The notes: a model not told the origin generated them from the sequence alone. Numbered from the stretch's first letter, positions 10,870 through 22,363 are shown. The stretch: 44,751 nucleotides of DNA from Heliocybe sulcata (GCA_004369045.1 ML213531.1:2221-46971); one strand, 5' to 3'. Program-made: numbers and translations.

Positions 10870-11160
10870 AACCGGACTCGATGCGCGGTACGCACTGACG
10901 AAAATCTGCTTCCTGGATACACCAATCTCCCTGACCGCCTTCGCTAACGGTGCCTCGTTCATATGATACCGTGCTGGTGGTCGTCGTGCTCCAGTAGAGC
11001 AAGGACCACAGGACAAAAGTCGCCGTTCAGGTCACTGCCAACCCGAGGACTGTGCCTTCAAAAGCGTCGTGGTCGCCAATCAGCTTCGGAGCGAAATACA
11101 CATTGTGCAACGATATGTTCGCGCCATCCACTAACTTCACGGTAACCTGATCACGCTTGC
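10870..11160 (-). pseudogene. aldo-keto reductase pseudogene fragment
   Basis: Minus-strand pieces match the intact aldo-keto reductase at 19786-21004 in order: VTVKLVDG near 11147-11124, the first intron (its donor now GC instead of GT), GTVLGLAV near 11058, LNGDFCPVVLALLEHD, then ARYHMNEAPLAKAVREIG ending in IFVS at 10896 with the same GTGCGT donor as the intact gene. One base is missing after GLAV, and about ten more at the segment coding IDS of the IDSAR motif, which removes the catalytic aspartate and shifts the frame. Nothing clearly homologous follows the next intron. This is a truncated, dead copy. Confidence 0.75.
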
Positions 11161-11457
11161 ACTTGCGATGGGGACTAGGAATCAAGCAGTAGCCAAGGGC
11201 AAGATGTAGCGGTATCGCCCCATCTCGATACGAAGGTAAACAATGAGACAAGCAGCCAGGATTCGTGACGTGATACTTACGAATGACATCCACTGTTTCG
11301 AGCCTATACCATGGTCCCAAAACCTGTGGGCCCCACTACCGCGGACGTCTCGGACGCAGACTAATGTGAACACTCAATTCTATTCAGATCGCAAGTAATA
11401 CAAGTACAACACTCTCGCGCAGATACGAAGATCATATGATGAACGGCCTACTTTTGA
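11161..11457. other. intergenic between the pseudogene and glucosamine-6-phosphate deaminase
   Basis: No gene or regulatory site recognised. It is the 3' flank of the deaminase gene. Confidence 0.4.
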
Positions 11458-12914
11458 TTACTCCATGCTCCCGACATTGTTATCGCTTTCTGGCACGCCC
11501 TTTGCGCGGAGGGCGGCGTGCATCTGCTCGACCTCGTCCTGCACGCGCTCGATTGACTTGAAGTACTTGACTGTCTTCACATGGAGCTCTGCGTGGAGAG
11601 AAGGAGGAGAGGTCGAGATTAATCTTGGAAGAACGAGGGAGGAAGAGGAAGAAACGTACCGGCGGTTGCGTCTTCGTCGACAACGATGAGCGCCCATGGG
11701 TGCTGTTGGAGCGCCGAGAGAGTCCACTGCGTGAGTTCGTTAGCAGAGCCGTACGCTACGCCATATGCACGACACGCACCAAGTGATTCACGCCCTCCTC
11801 TACGTGGAGGAAAACTCATTAGCACATACATTCCACATAATAAGGATCAGCGGACCACGCACCAATGGCCTTGCTGAGCGCCAACGCCTTTCTCTGTCCA
11901 GTCACGACAACCACGACCTCCCGACTCTCCAAGACGGTGCCGACACCAACGGTGAGCGCCATACGCGGCACAGCAGCGATATCGTTATTGAAAAAGCGCG
12001 CGTTCGCGAGGATAGTGTCATACGCAAGCGTCTTGATACGCGTGCGCGACACGAGGGACGAGCCTATAAAGGACTCTACTCAGCCCCACCAACACCCACA
12101 GACGGAGTTGCAGGACGTACCAGGCTCGTTGAACGCGATGTGCCCGTCCTCGCCGATCCCGCCTAGGAAGAGTTCGATCCCGCCGTAGTCCTTGATACGC
12201 TGCTCGTAGGCGTTGCACTCGGCGATCAGGTCCGGGGCGTTGCCGTTCAGGATGTTCACCTGGTTAGGCGGGATGTCGACTGTGCAGCTTGTGAGGGGGC
12301 GGAGCAGAGAGGGGATGATGGGCCGGGCACATACCGTGCGAGAAGAATTCGCGGAACATAAAAGTATGGTAGGACTCGGGATGGTCCCGGGGGAGGTGGA
12401 CGTACTCGTCCATGTTGAATGTCACGACGTGCTTGAATCTGGAGGGATGTTTAGTACTTGGAACAATTCCGCAAAGCCTCCCTTTCAGCGACGAGCGCTC
12501 GTTTCCGTCTTCCATCCTCCCATCCGCAGAAAGAACGGTAGGAGCACTACTCACGAGAGCTTCCCATCCTTCACCAGCTTGATAAGCGCCTTGTACGTCG
12601 AAATGGGCGACGAGCCCGTCGGCAAGCCGAGGACGAACGGCTTCTCAGCAGTGGGCGCAAAGTTATTGATCCTGCCAACGATGAATTCGTCAGCGTCGCA
12701 GACGTCAGTAAGCGTAAAGCACTACACACCGCTTGCAAATGTAGTTGGCGATGTACTCGCCGACGGCGGTGGGGTCGTCGCGGATGATGAGACCTTGAAA
12801 AGACCGTCAGCAAAGTGGCTCTTCCACCGCGTCCACCATCTTCCTCCGTGCCTCCCATTCTCCCTTCCCTCCACCTCTCTCGACGCTATAGCACTAGACA
12901 GAACACTCACGCAT
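11458..12914 (-). CDS. nagB: glucosamine-6-phosphate deaminase
   Basis: Nine exons on the minus strand: 12914-12911, 12793-12730, 12671-12555, 12438-12335, 12279-12121, 12063-11863, 11799-11780, 11726-11660, 11588-11458. They total 867 nt and 288 residues, normal for the family. Motifs are [16 protein letters not shown] (about 36-51), [16 protein letters not shown] (about 70-85, with the catalytic aspartate region) and [17 protein letters not shown] (about 136-152, with the catalytic histidine). The enzyme converts glucosamine-6-phosphate to fructose-6-phosphate and ammonia in the cytosol, the exit step of N-acetylglucosamine and chitin catabolism. The first coding exon is only ATGC: the methionine and one base of the next codon lie before the first intron, and joining it gives MRLIIRDD, the expected N-terminus. 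A 20-base exon encodes most of EEGVNHL. No other amino-sugar gene is in the window. Confidence 0.92.
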
Positions 12915-15684
12915 CTCAAACTATCCGATATCCTCTAAGCCGGCAAGGAATGAAAGCAACCTGTCCGAAGAGAGTCGCGGATGGGTTATGAGCAAGTACA
13001 AGAACGAAAGGTCGTATGTATGTATAGACCATGGCACAAGCTCGGCCGATTTCCGCAGACTCGTGCTGCAAAAGGCTCGTCGCGCCTGTTTTTGTTATCA
13101 AACACGATCATGCTGTGTCCCAGCCACATGCCCCGCGCCGCCACTCTCCTTCCACCATGTGTCTCCCTCGCAGAAACGTGTGTCGGTGCCAGGAATCCGT
13201 ATGGCTCGCTGCTGGCTGCGTTCATATATGTGGACGGCACGACGGTGCGGATGACATTCGGGCTTATGCTTTGCACTTTCTGCGTGATGTTCGAGGGCCA
13301 GGGTTAGGAATGAGGCCAATTGTAATACTTGATGCGGACGTCTCATCCGATCTCCAGGTTTCCGCTTGGGACTGCTCGTTATTTGCTTACAGAACCCGCG
13401 ATGGTGCCGTGGCCCAGCTAAGCCACCCCGAACTCTGCTATACAGCTCTATGTTGCCTCGGACGAGTCTCACCGCCGACTCTTTCCTCGATACTTATCAT
13501 GCTCCCGCTCACAGCTCTTTCGTCGGCATCCAACTGCTACCTGCTTTGCTAGAGCCACCATGAAGAATTACCTGTGCTGCTTGGACTGATCATACTCGAT
13601 AGACATGGCTATCGACTTGTCTTTCCTTGCTACCCATCCTCACCTTCAAGCTGCGACCCACGGACTGCAATCGCGTACATCTCAGTCGGTCTGTCGGTAT
13701 TGACTTTCATTTACTTTCAGGCCTCCTATAGACTCGATGTACGGAGATTCCGTTCCTGCCGTCTCGAAGGGCCTAATAGACCGACAACGCTGCTGTCTCG
13801 CTTTCTGCTGTGTGCGTTCGCCCTTCTCCGGTCCTGTCCACGAATTCCCAGGATTATAACACGGCAGAAATCTCTCATCGCCGTTCCGTGCGCGTCCCTG
13901 TGGTACACTACCATATCCTCCGATTCTTATTGCCACACTCAGATCTCACTCTCCGTAAGTCTCGATTTCCTCGCTGACGCTGATGTCCAGCAGGGCTTTC
14001 CTGCCAGTGTTGTCCAAGCTCTTGTGGTTGCAACAATGGAAGGCAAGTTCTGCTCTACGCGCAGCCGCGAACCTTTACCAGTGGACATAACGACCATGCA
14101 TGCGACAGCCCGAAGTTCTGTAAAATAATTTCTACGTGAGTTTTTCCTATTAGCCCCTCGAGGCCCCGAGCTATATAAATATTGTTTAGTCTACTTAGGC
14201 TTGGGCGTATCAATTGATGTGACCAGAGTTACATTTGCTTTTGGACTATCATCCGCGCCGAACTTCGAAGTGACATTTGACCAGTTAGGCAGGGAGTCTC
14301 CCTAACCAGCGATACCAGCGCTTACCCGTGCGCATGACTACGTCACAAGTCTCGATCTGCTGCGTCCGTCTTGCAGTGCCGTAGCATATAAAAGCCCGTG
14401 TCCGCGCAGACCATATTCCCATCTCCTTCCCTCCTCCCCCGTCTTCTCTCTGTTGCGTATAACGCGCGGCCCAAGCCATGACTTCTGCGTGCTTGGTCTT
14501 GCTATACGTGCGCATTCTCTGATCTCGGCCGCCGTATTCCTCCTGTTCCATGGTACACGAGCCGCTGGGTGGTACATTCTGCCAGAAGTTCTTACGTGAA
14601 CCGCGGGACACGGAGACAGAATGTACTGTGCACTATCTGAGCTCGTGTATACATGGCGCAGTGCTCGGTCTACCATCTGGCCTGCTCTTTGACCAGAACG
14701 CACAGAGGTCTCTTTCGGAACAGCGACTGTGCAGCTGCCTGAGACTGGGCCTCGCACCGTCCGCCTCTCTTCGAACTTGTCCAGCACGGTAGGTGATTCG
14801 TACACTCAAACGAACACGGTGTACGCATCGGACAAGGCATAGTGGGACCTGAATGCTTTGATTGGTACATAGGTACGGCTGTTTCATCTATACGCCGAGG
14901 GTCCCTTTGCTCCAAGTTATCGCAGATTTGGGTGAGTGTTCACAGAGTTGCGCAGCGATGTGCCTGCGACGAATTCCCCCTCAGATATAGCCTCCGGGAA
15001 TAGCACAAGCTCCCGGCTCTCGAATTTGATCGGTCGTTTGCGTTTTGGCCTCAGAAGACAATGCTTCACCGGCACCTTTCCTTTAGGAATCATCCCGACG
15101 CTCATCCGGTTCCTGAGAGAGTATCTTCTTCCGTTTTGCATTCCCCTAGCTAGACAGATCCCGGCGTCGCTCAAGACGGCTCGATGTCTCAGAAAAGCGA
15201 TCTTCCTTTGAGGTGAGGCGTACCAGGGTCGGCCTCACAATCACCTTGTTGTTGCAGCATTGTTGTCCTTGCCATAAACACCGTCAGATGTCCATGTGCA
15301 CCAGGCTAGCGAGCCCAGCGCGTTGCATGACAGTCATCCTCCGCCTCCTACCTGCCCATGCTCTCGTGAACATTGGTAGGTATCCTTGAGTACTGAATAA
15401 CTCCTTCGCTGTTGCACATCGCATGTCTCCAAGCTCGGAAAACAGGTCACATAGCTGCAGAACGACTGCTATGGGATCAAGCGGTGTCAGGCTTTCGTAC
15501 TAGACGCCCGTCTTCCGACAATCTGCGCAACGGGCTCAAAGATTTCAGTCCTGTAGCGAGCGGTACATACTCATACACACGGTCGATGGTCCCGCTGAAA
15601 CGAAATACACGGAAGCAAAGTCCCGACAAAATCCAAATGCGGTATTCACCCCGTGATGCCAAGTCACATGACCCTGTGAGCGAA
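12915..15684. other. long gene-poor interval, no gene recognised
   Basis: About 2.8 kb. Open frames at 13031-13552 and 13574-14128 (+) and 14805-14338 (-) have no motif and no consistent intron pattern. One promoter-like spot exists: TATAAAA near 14387 is followed by a pyrimidine-rich stretch and an ATG at 14478, but only 14 codons follow before a stop. A short unannotated gene or long non-coding transcript is possible. Confidence 0.35.
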
Positions 15685-15697
15685 TTCTAGAGAGTTC
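15685..15697 (+). promoter_or_regulatory. probable heat-shock element of HSP60
   Basis: TTCTAGAGAGTTC fits the alternating heat-shock factor pattern TTCnnGAAnnTTC with one mismatch (GAG for GAA). It sits 91 bases before the HSP60 start codon, a suitable distance. Heat-shock factor control of HSP60 is established in fungi; use of this particular site is inferred. Confidence 0.5.
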
Positions 15698-15787
15698 GGC
15701 AGGCGGCGAAGTTTTGCTTGAAAAGCGTCAAGTCCGCGTCCGCTGCCTCTTTGTCGCTGAGACTCTACCTCCCCCGCCGCCGTCAAA

Positions 15788-17725
15788 ATGCACCACGTCT
15801 CGTCCACCTCCTCACGCGCCTTCCGCCGTGCGGCTGCAAAGGCCGCCAAGCCTTCGCTCGCCCGCGGCGCACACAAGGAGATAAAGTTCTCGAACGAGGG
15901 ACGGGCGAGCATTCTCAAGGGTGTCGATACCCTTGCCAATGCTGTTTCTGTTACGCTTGGGCCGAAAGGTACGCTTCCGCGCGTTCTCGCGTGTGCGGGT
16001 GCTTAGCGGTGTTCAGGTCGGAATGTTATCATTGAGCAGTCGTTTGGCGGGCCCAAGATCACAAAAGGTATGTCACTCGAGCGTGTTTATCAAAACAAGT
16101 CTAAATGCCTTTTCTGTAGATGGTGTCACTGTTGCGAAGGCCATCACGCTGGAAAATAAGTTTGAGAACTTGGGTGCTCGGTACGCAATATATGTTCTCT
16201 CATTTTGCCTTTCCTGACATCTCTCCTCAGTCTTGTCCAGGACGTTGCATCAAAAACAAACGAGACTGCGGGAGACGGTACGACGACGGCTACCGTGCTG
16301 GCCCGAGCCATCTACTCTGAAGGTGTCAAGAACGTCGCCGCGGGGTGCAACCCGATGGACCTCCGCCGCGGCTCGCAAGCCGCCGTTGACCGCGTCGTCG
16401 AGTTCCTCTCCGCGAATGCAAAGGCGATTACGACCACGGCCGAGATCGCCCAAGTCGCGACCATCTCCGCCAACGGCGACGCGCACGTCGGCAACCTGAT
16501 TGCGCAGGCGATGGAGAAGGTGGGCAAGGAGGGCGTGATCACTGTCAAGGAGGGCCGGACGATCGAGGACGAGATTGAAATCACCGAGGGCATGCGGTTC
16601 GACCGCGGCTACATCTCGCCCTACTTTGTTACCGACGTCAAGACGCAGAAGGTCGAGTTTGAGAAACCGCTTATCTTGCTCAGCGAGAAGAAGATTTCGT
16701 TGCTGCAGGACATCCTGCCTTCTTTGGAGGCGGCTGCCCAGTCCCGTCGCCCCCTGCTGATCATTGCCGAGGACGTCGACGGCGAGGCGCTTGCTGCGTG
16801 TATTCTCAACAAGCTCCGCGGCCAGCTCTCGGTCGCGGCCGTCAAGGCACCCGGCTTTGGCGACAACCGCAAGAGCACGCTTGGGGACCTTGCAATCCTG
16901 ACTGGCGGCACGGTCTTCACGGACGAGCTCGACATTAAGCTGGAGAAGGCGACGCCGGACTTGCTCGGCTCGACGGGCTCAGTCACCATCACCAAGGACG
17001 ACACGATCGTCCTGAACGGCGAGGGCTCCAAGGACGCGATCCAGGCGCGCTGCGAGCAGATCCGGAGCATGATCAGTGACTCGACGACGAGCGAGTACGA
17101 CAAGACGAAGCTGCAGGAGCGGCTCGCGAAACTGTCGGGCGGTGTCGCTGTCATCAAGGTCGGCGGGAGCAGCGAGGTCGAGGTGGGGGAGAAGAAGGAC
17201 CGGTACGACGATGCGCTGAACGCGACGCGCGCGGCCGTGGAGGAGGGCATCCTCCCTGGGGGCGGTGTCGCGCTGCTCAAGGCGTCGTTGGCGCTCGCGA
17301 CGAATGCACCTGGCACGGCGAGCCAGCCGACGTCGCCCGACGCAAAGCCCATTCCGACGGCGAACTTTGACCAGGACCTGGGCGTGTCGATCCTGCGGCG
17401 CGCGCTGACGCAACCGAGCCGGACGATCCTGAACAATGCCGGCGAGGAGGCGTCGGTGATTGTGGGGTCTTTGCTGTCGAACTACGGCGCGGCGGACAAG
17501 TTCAGCTGGGGGTACGATGCGAGCCGGGGGCAGTATGTGGATATGATCAAGGCGGGGATCGTGGACCCGCTGAAGGTGGTGCGGACGGCGCTGGTGGATG
17601 CGGCGGGCGTGGCGAGCTTGTTGACGACGAGCGAGGCGTGTGTGGTTGAGGCGGAGGAGAAGGAGAAGCCGCCGATGGGTGGGATGGGTGGGATGGGCGG
17701 TATGGGTGGTATGGGCGGGTTCTGA
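15788..17725 (+). CDS. HSP60: mitochondrial chaperonin HSP60
   Basis: Four exons: 15788-15968, 16017-16067, 16120-16180, 16231-17725, giving 1788 nt and 595 residues. The first 25 or so residues ([20 protein letters not shown]) are rich in Arg, Ser and Ala, a mitochondrial targeting peptide. Group I chaperonin motifs follow: [42 protein letters not shown] at about residue 112, and GGGVALL. The C-terminus is a GGM repeat ending GGMGGF, as in nearly all HSP60/GroEL proteins. It forms the matrix folding chamber with HSP10. Its introns cluster in the first fifth of the gene. The long antisense frames across the last exon are by-products of GC-rich codon use. Confidence 0.97.
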
Positions 17726-18047
17726 GCAGTCAATGGTTAGCCAGGGTCGAGACGTCCGGGACCAAAAATACGGTATAATTCATTTATTCGCATCGTTGCA
17801 TTATCTACGCACTCTGTTATTGCACTGCTTGTTGTGTCATGTTGTCGCATTCAATCGAACAATCACCGCTCATCGCACCGTGCATTCTTGGCAGCTTCCC
17901 TGTACTGGCGGCGTTCGTAAGGAGATATGCAGGCTGTACTGAGACGCAGTCAGGGATGGACGTCCGATTCTGACGGCCGCACTTTAGGCGGCCGCGAAGA
18001 CCCAATAACATAGTGAGACATCGTGGCACCACTCTTCAGGGCTGCTG
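17726..18047. other. intergenic between HSP60 and ERG20
   Basis: 3' flank of HSP60 and upstream region of ERG20. A small inverted repeat with arms GCGGCCG and CGGCCGC lies near 17973-17995. No gene. Confidence 0.4.
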
Positions 18048-18055
18048 TATATAAG
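18048..18055 (+). promoter_or_regulatory. TATA box of ERG20
   Basis: TATATAAG lies 66 bases before the start codon and is followed by a pyrimidine-rich leader that ends in CCACCACCACC just before ATG. Confidence 0.55.
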
Positions 18056-18113
18056 ACTCTGTCCTCTCTAGGCCCGCTATTGTTCCATTTATCCCCCTCA
18101 TCCCACCACCACC

Positions 18114-19400
18114 ATGGCTCCCAGTCCGATGATCAAGACAGAGGTTGCGGCAAAGGCACGTACTGCCTGCGTTTTCTACGTTAGGGGGGCTCACTCGACT
18201 TGCAGGCGAACGGCACGAGCAAGCAGGCTGCGCGGAAGCGGTTCGACGGGGTGTTTGAGACGCTGCGGGACGAGATCATGGCTGATTTCACGGCTAAGGG
18301 GATGCCCCCGGACGCGATCAGCTGGTACAAGCGCAACCTGGAGTACAACACGCCCGGGGGGAAGCTGAACCGCGGGCTGTCGGTCGTTGATACGGTCGCG
18401 ATCCTGAAGGGGCGGGAGCTGACGGAGGACGAGTATTTCAAGGCGGCGCTGCTGGGGTGGTGCGTCGAGCTGGTGCGTGGATATCTTACTTGGGGAGAGG
18501 GAGAGGAGGCTGATGTGGGTGTAGCTGCAAGCGTTCTTCTTGGTGTCGGACGATATGATGGACCAGTCTGTGACGCGCCGCGGGCAGCCGTGCTGGTTCC
18601 GCGTCGAGGGCGTGGGGCTGCTCGCGATCAACGACTCGTTCATGCTCGAGAGCGCGATCTACTTTCTGCTCAAGAAGCACTTCCGGCAGGAGGCGTACTA
18701 CGTCGACCTGCTCGACCTCTTCCACGACGTGCGCCGCTTTTTTCTCTGTACACGATAACTCACTCAGCCGTGTCCGCAGATCACGTACTTGACCGAGGTG
18801 GGCCAGCTGCTGGACCTTATCACGGCACCCGAGGACCACGTCGACCTCTCCAAGTTCTCTCTCGAACGGCACCGGCTCATCGTGGTCTACAAAACTGCAT
18901 ACTACTCCTTCCACCTCCCCGTCGCGCTCGCCATGCACATGTGCGGGATCCCCTCCTCCTCCTCCCCCTCCTCCTCCTTCGACCCCTACAAAGCCGCGCA
19001 GGACATCCTCATCCCGCTGGGCGAGTACTTCCAAGTGCAAGACGACTTTCTCGATTTCGCGGGCACGCCGGAGCAGATCGGCAAGGTCGGCACGGACATC
19101 CTCGACAACAAGTGCAGCTGGTGCGTCAACACCGCGCTGGCGCTCGCCTCGCCGGAGCAGCGCGCGGTGCTCGACGCCAACTACGGGCGCAAGGACGCGG
19201 AGAAGGAGCGGGCGGTGAAGGCGGTGTACGAGGAGCTGCAGATCCGGGAGCGGTATGCGGCGTACGAGGAGGGCGCGTATAAGAAGATTATGGGGCTTAT
19301 TGAGCAGATCCCGGAGACGCCGACGGCGGATGGGAGTCCGGTGCTGAAGAAGGAGGTGTTCAAGGTGTTTTTGGATAAGATCTACAAGAGGACGAAGTGA
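18114..19400 (+). CDS. ERG20: farnesyl diphosphate synthase
   Basis: Four exons: 18114-18155, 18206-18472, 18525-18728, 18780-19400, giving 1134 nt and 377 residues. It makes farnesyl diphosphate from IPP and DMAPP for sterols, ubiquinone, dolichol and prenylated proteins. The first aspartate-rich motif is [19 protein letters not shown], the second is [14 protein letters not shown], and the protein ends KIYKRTK, typical of ERG20. LLKKHF before DLLDLFHD and [14 protein letters not shown] are also characteristic. A serine-rich loop ([10 protein letters not shown]) coded by TCC repeats sits before the second motif. The first intron can only be joined in frame if it uses a GC donor (AAG then GCACGT) with acceptor TTGCAG. 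Confidence 0.95.
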
Positions 19401-19742
19401 GCGTTTCTGTGTTTGTGGGGGCATGTGTAAATATCTATAATAGAGTGAAGTACGTTATCTTGGTCCGTGATCCGTGAAGCACATATATGTCGGCGTCTCT
19501 TGCAAATCATTACGGCAGCACTCTTTGCCACTTTCATTCTGCGTCCATCTAATATATTGCTTCAACAATATTAATGATCCCTATACTGCCTACCGTTCAG
19601 CCGCTACTATCACTTACTCTCACTTGCAGCCTCTGCGCCATCGGCAACTTATAGTACGAATCCTGGCGGCTCAGAGTCTCCGTTCATGTGGTGCGGAACC
19701 GGCCCATCATGATGAAATCCCCGCTACCGAGTCAGCATCGAG
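19401..19742. other. intergenic, no gene seen
   Basis: 3' flank of ERG20 and promoter of the aldo-keto reductase. Nothing else recognised. Confidence 0.4.
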
Positions 19743-19750
19743 TTTATAAG
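19743..19750 (+). promoter_or_regulatory. TATA box of the aldo-keto reductase
   Basis: TTTATAAG lies 36 bases before the start codon at 19786, implying a very short 5' leader. Confidence 0.45.
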
Positions 19751-19785
19751 GACCCAACCGCACTTTGCAGCTTCACCATCTAACC

Positions 19786-21004
19786 ATGACTTCCACCCTG
19801 TCCCTCCGCTCGACCGTAAAGTTGCTAGACGGTACGTCCCTTATCCTCATCCAAACATCTCCGTCCTTCGAAACCGCCCCGGATTTCAAGGCAACGCGAT
19901 GCCAGTCCTCGGGTTGGGCGTGGCGCTGAACGAGGACCCCGCGCCCGCTGTGCTCGCCGCGCTGAAGCACGGCTACCGCCAGATCGACTCTGCGCGGCAC
20001 TATAAGAACGAGGCGCCGCTGGGCAAGGCTATCAGGGAGAGCGGCGTCCCCAGGGACCAAGTCTTCGTCAGTGCGTGAACTTACATGTCCAGCTTCCCCG
20101 GCCCGAGTTGATAAACCCTGCTCAGCGTCAAAGGTATTCGAGTCCGAGCATGGCTACGAGGCGACGCTCCAAGCCGTCCAGGACTCTCTCCACAATTTCG
20201 GTTTTGGTGTGTTTCCCACCAAGCTTTGTATCCTTCCCGATCTTACATTCCGTCCAGATTACCTCGACCTCTTCCTGATCCACTCCCCGCGCTCGGGCAA
20301 GGCCAAGCGTCTCGAGACGTACAAAGCCCTTCTCCACGCCAAGAAAGCGGGCAAGCTGAAAAGCATCGGAGTATCAAACTAGTGCGTCTGCTCTGGGCGC
20401 CTGCGCGTAGAGGTTCACGCGCGCCGTACAGCTCGCCGAAGCATATCGAGGAGATCCGCGAGGCGGGGCTCGAGTTACCTGCTGTGAACCAGATCGAGGT
20501 ACACTTCCATCACATTCACCCATGTCAACTAATGCTCATCGCCACCGTCCAGCTGCACCCCTTCTGCCAGCAACAGCCCATCGTGGACTACTGCCGAGCG
20601 CACAACATCGCCGTGCAAGCCTTCAGCCCGCTCGTCCGCGGCAAGCTCGACGACCCCGCCATCACCTCTACATCGACCAAAGTGCGTCCCTCCCTCGACA
20701 CGACTCTCCCTCCTTATACGAATCCCATCACAGTACGCCAAGACCCCAGCGCAAATCGTCCTCCGCTGGAGCTTGCAGCGCGGGTACGTTCCTCACCCAC
20801 ACCACCCTACGTACGAACACCCTGATTCGAGACGGGGCTCACTGCAGATTCGTCCCGCTCCCGAAATCCGCGAATTCCGTGCGCGTCGTGGCGAATGCGC
20901 AGGTTTTCGATTTCGAAATCGCGCAGGAGGATATGGAGAGGTTGGATGCGCTCGACAGGGGCAAGGCGGGCGCGATCACGTGGAATCCGGTGGATGCGGA
21001 GTAG
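19786..21004 (+). CDS. aldo-keto reductase
   Basis: Eight exons: 19786-19831, 19891-20070, 20126-20206, 20258-20381, 20432-20498, 20553-20681, 20734-20783, 20848-21004. They total 834 nt and 277 residues, the size of small fungal aldo-keto reductases. The catalytic tetrad is visible: Asp48 and Tyr53 in [18 protein letters not shown], Lys78 in VTSKVFE and His111 in [24 protein letters not shown] and [10 protein letters not shown] are the usual substrate and NADPH-binding segments. The enzyme reduces carbonyls with NADPH in the cytosol; the natural substrate is unknown. A decayed copy of the first exons lies at 10870-11160 on the other strand, and both share intron positions. Confidence 0.93.
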
Positions 21005-21915
21005 GCTGTGAGGCGAGTACCGACCAAGTGCTGCGACTCGGTCCGGACGTGGACACCGGGTGGTTTCTGTGTACCTGGTGAGATGTGCAGTGTAACGAGT
21101 GGTGGGACGCACCCCGCCCCGAATAGGTGTATATATTGCGCTTGGTTCATATTCCGAGAAATACCGAGTCGTCCTCTATATCGCGGCAATGCTTTCTTTC
21201 TGTGAATTCGAAAGGCTGCCCTTCTTTTCTCCTACTGTCTTGCCCGACACTCCATCGCGTTGGCCCACCGTCTGCATAGACCGGAACTGAGTACTGACGC
21301 GTTATGCTCCGCAGCCGCAACAAACATCTCATACGCCTGCTCCGTCTGAGTCGACCGACTAATACCACAGCCTCTCCATGTGCAAGTCGACGTTGGGAGT
21401 GCGTACCGCAGATCGTCCCGCGGATCTCTGGCAGTCTCGATCCCGATCTTGCCGCTGTCGCGATAGTTTTCATGTTCGATGTGGCTACCTCTGGGATGAT
21501 GTTAAGAGCGGCGGCAAGCGTAGTTAGACTCGGTGGTATCCCACTCGCACAAGGCATGCAGGTTGGAGACGGACTTGAGTGCCGGCGCGAACGCACATGT
21601 CGGTAGGTGGCGTACGCGGAATGGTGTGCTCAGCTGGGACGTTCATCAATGGCGCGGATGCCTGTGTATGCTTGGCCGAAACCCAAAAGGCGGCGATAAT
21701 AGCGGAGCACAGTCCAGAGGCAGATGTGTCGACCCGATATCACTTCGAGGCTCGACAAGAGGGAAGGAATGATGGCAGGAGCCCGTGACAGCCTTGCTCT
21801 GTATACCCCATCTCGCGAGCATGGCTCCAATCGGCGATCGATAGTCATAGTCCTCGTAACTCATCCTATAATACAAACAACGCAATACACTTCCCATCCT
21901 AAACATCCCTTCTCC
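21005..21915. other. intergenic, possible exon relic
   Basis: No complete gene. On the minus strand near 21495-21410 a frame reads HIEHENYRDSGKIGIETAR and ends at a GTACGC donor-like site, which looks like an isolated exon. I could not find partners for it. Confidence 0.3.
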
Positions 21916-22279
21916 TTATTGCGACCCCGCGCCCGACTTTTTCCTATACCAAGCCCGCTTGCATCAGCCCCAATACAAGCCCAGGAGGAAGAAAACACGC
22001 ACAGCTGGTAGGTGGCCGCGATAAATGGCACTGAGAAGCCTGTCGCGCAAAAGGTGAAGAATTTGAGCTTGAAGAGCGTCTTGTCGGAGTAGCTGAAGGG
22101 GGTGGTGTGCTGGTGCGTACGGGTTAGTGTTCGGTCGGGGACGCGGGAGTGGCGCGATATGAGAGGGCAGGAGGAGGGAAGGAGAGGGAGAAGGAACGTA
22201 CCGGGTACACCACCTTTGTCATCTGATGCGTGTACCGTCTCCCGATACGGGGTATACCTGAGCGCGCAGCGGAAAGCAT
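21916..22279 (-). CDS. COX8: cytochrome c oxidase subunit COX7C/Cox8, paralogue A
   Basis: Three exons on the minus strand: 22279-22202, 22109-22003, 21943-21916, giving 213 nt and 70 residues. The N-terminus MLSAARSGIPRIGRRYTHQ is a mitochondrial presequence. The mature part has TPFSYSDKTLFKLKFFTF then FSVPFIAATYQLKKSG, the single membrane helix and PFS.....K pattern of the COX7C family (yeast Cox8), a nuclear-encoded subunit of complex IV in the inner membrane. The gene is too short and too split to appear as one open frame. A paralogue with identical intron positions and identical lengths of the last two exons lies at 23930-24256 on the other strand. Confidence 0.88.
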
Positions 22280-22363
22280 CTTCTCTCGGACTCGAAAATG
22301 GGTTGGGGACGACCAGTGCGTACGCGTATTCGCAACTTGACTGTCCGAGACAAATTACCCCGC

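Noticed and set aside
16621-17436. Open frame of 271 codons antisense to HSP60
   Set aside because: It lies entirely within the GC-rich HSP60 exon. Such antisense frames follow from codon bias, and there is no independent motif.
18200-19282. Long plus-strand frame through ERG20 introns
   Set aside because: After residue 89 it reads through an intron and then a wrong frame full of Arg/Ala; the spliced model keeps all family motifs.
18486-19424. Open frame of 312 codons antisense to ERG20
   Set aside because: Fully overlaps the confirmed synthase exons, with low-complexity Leu/Arg/Gly-rich content.
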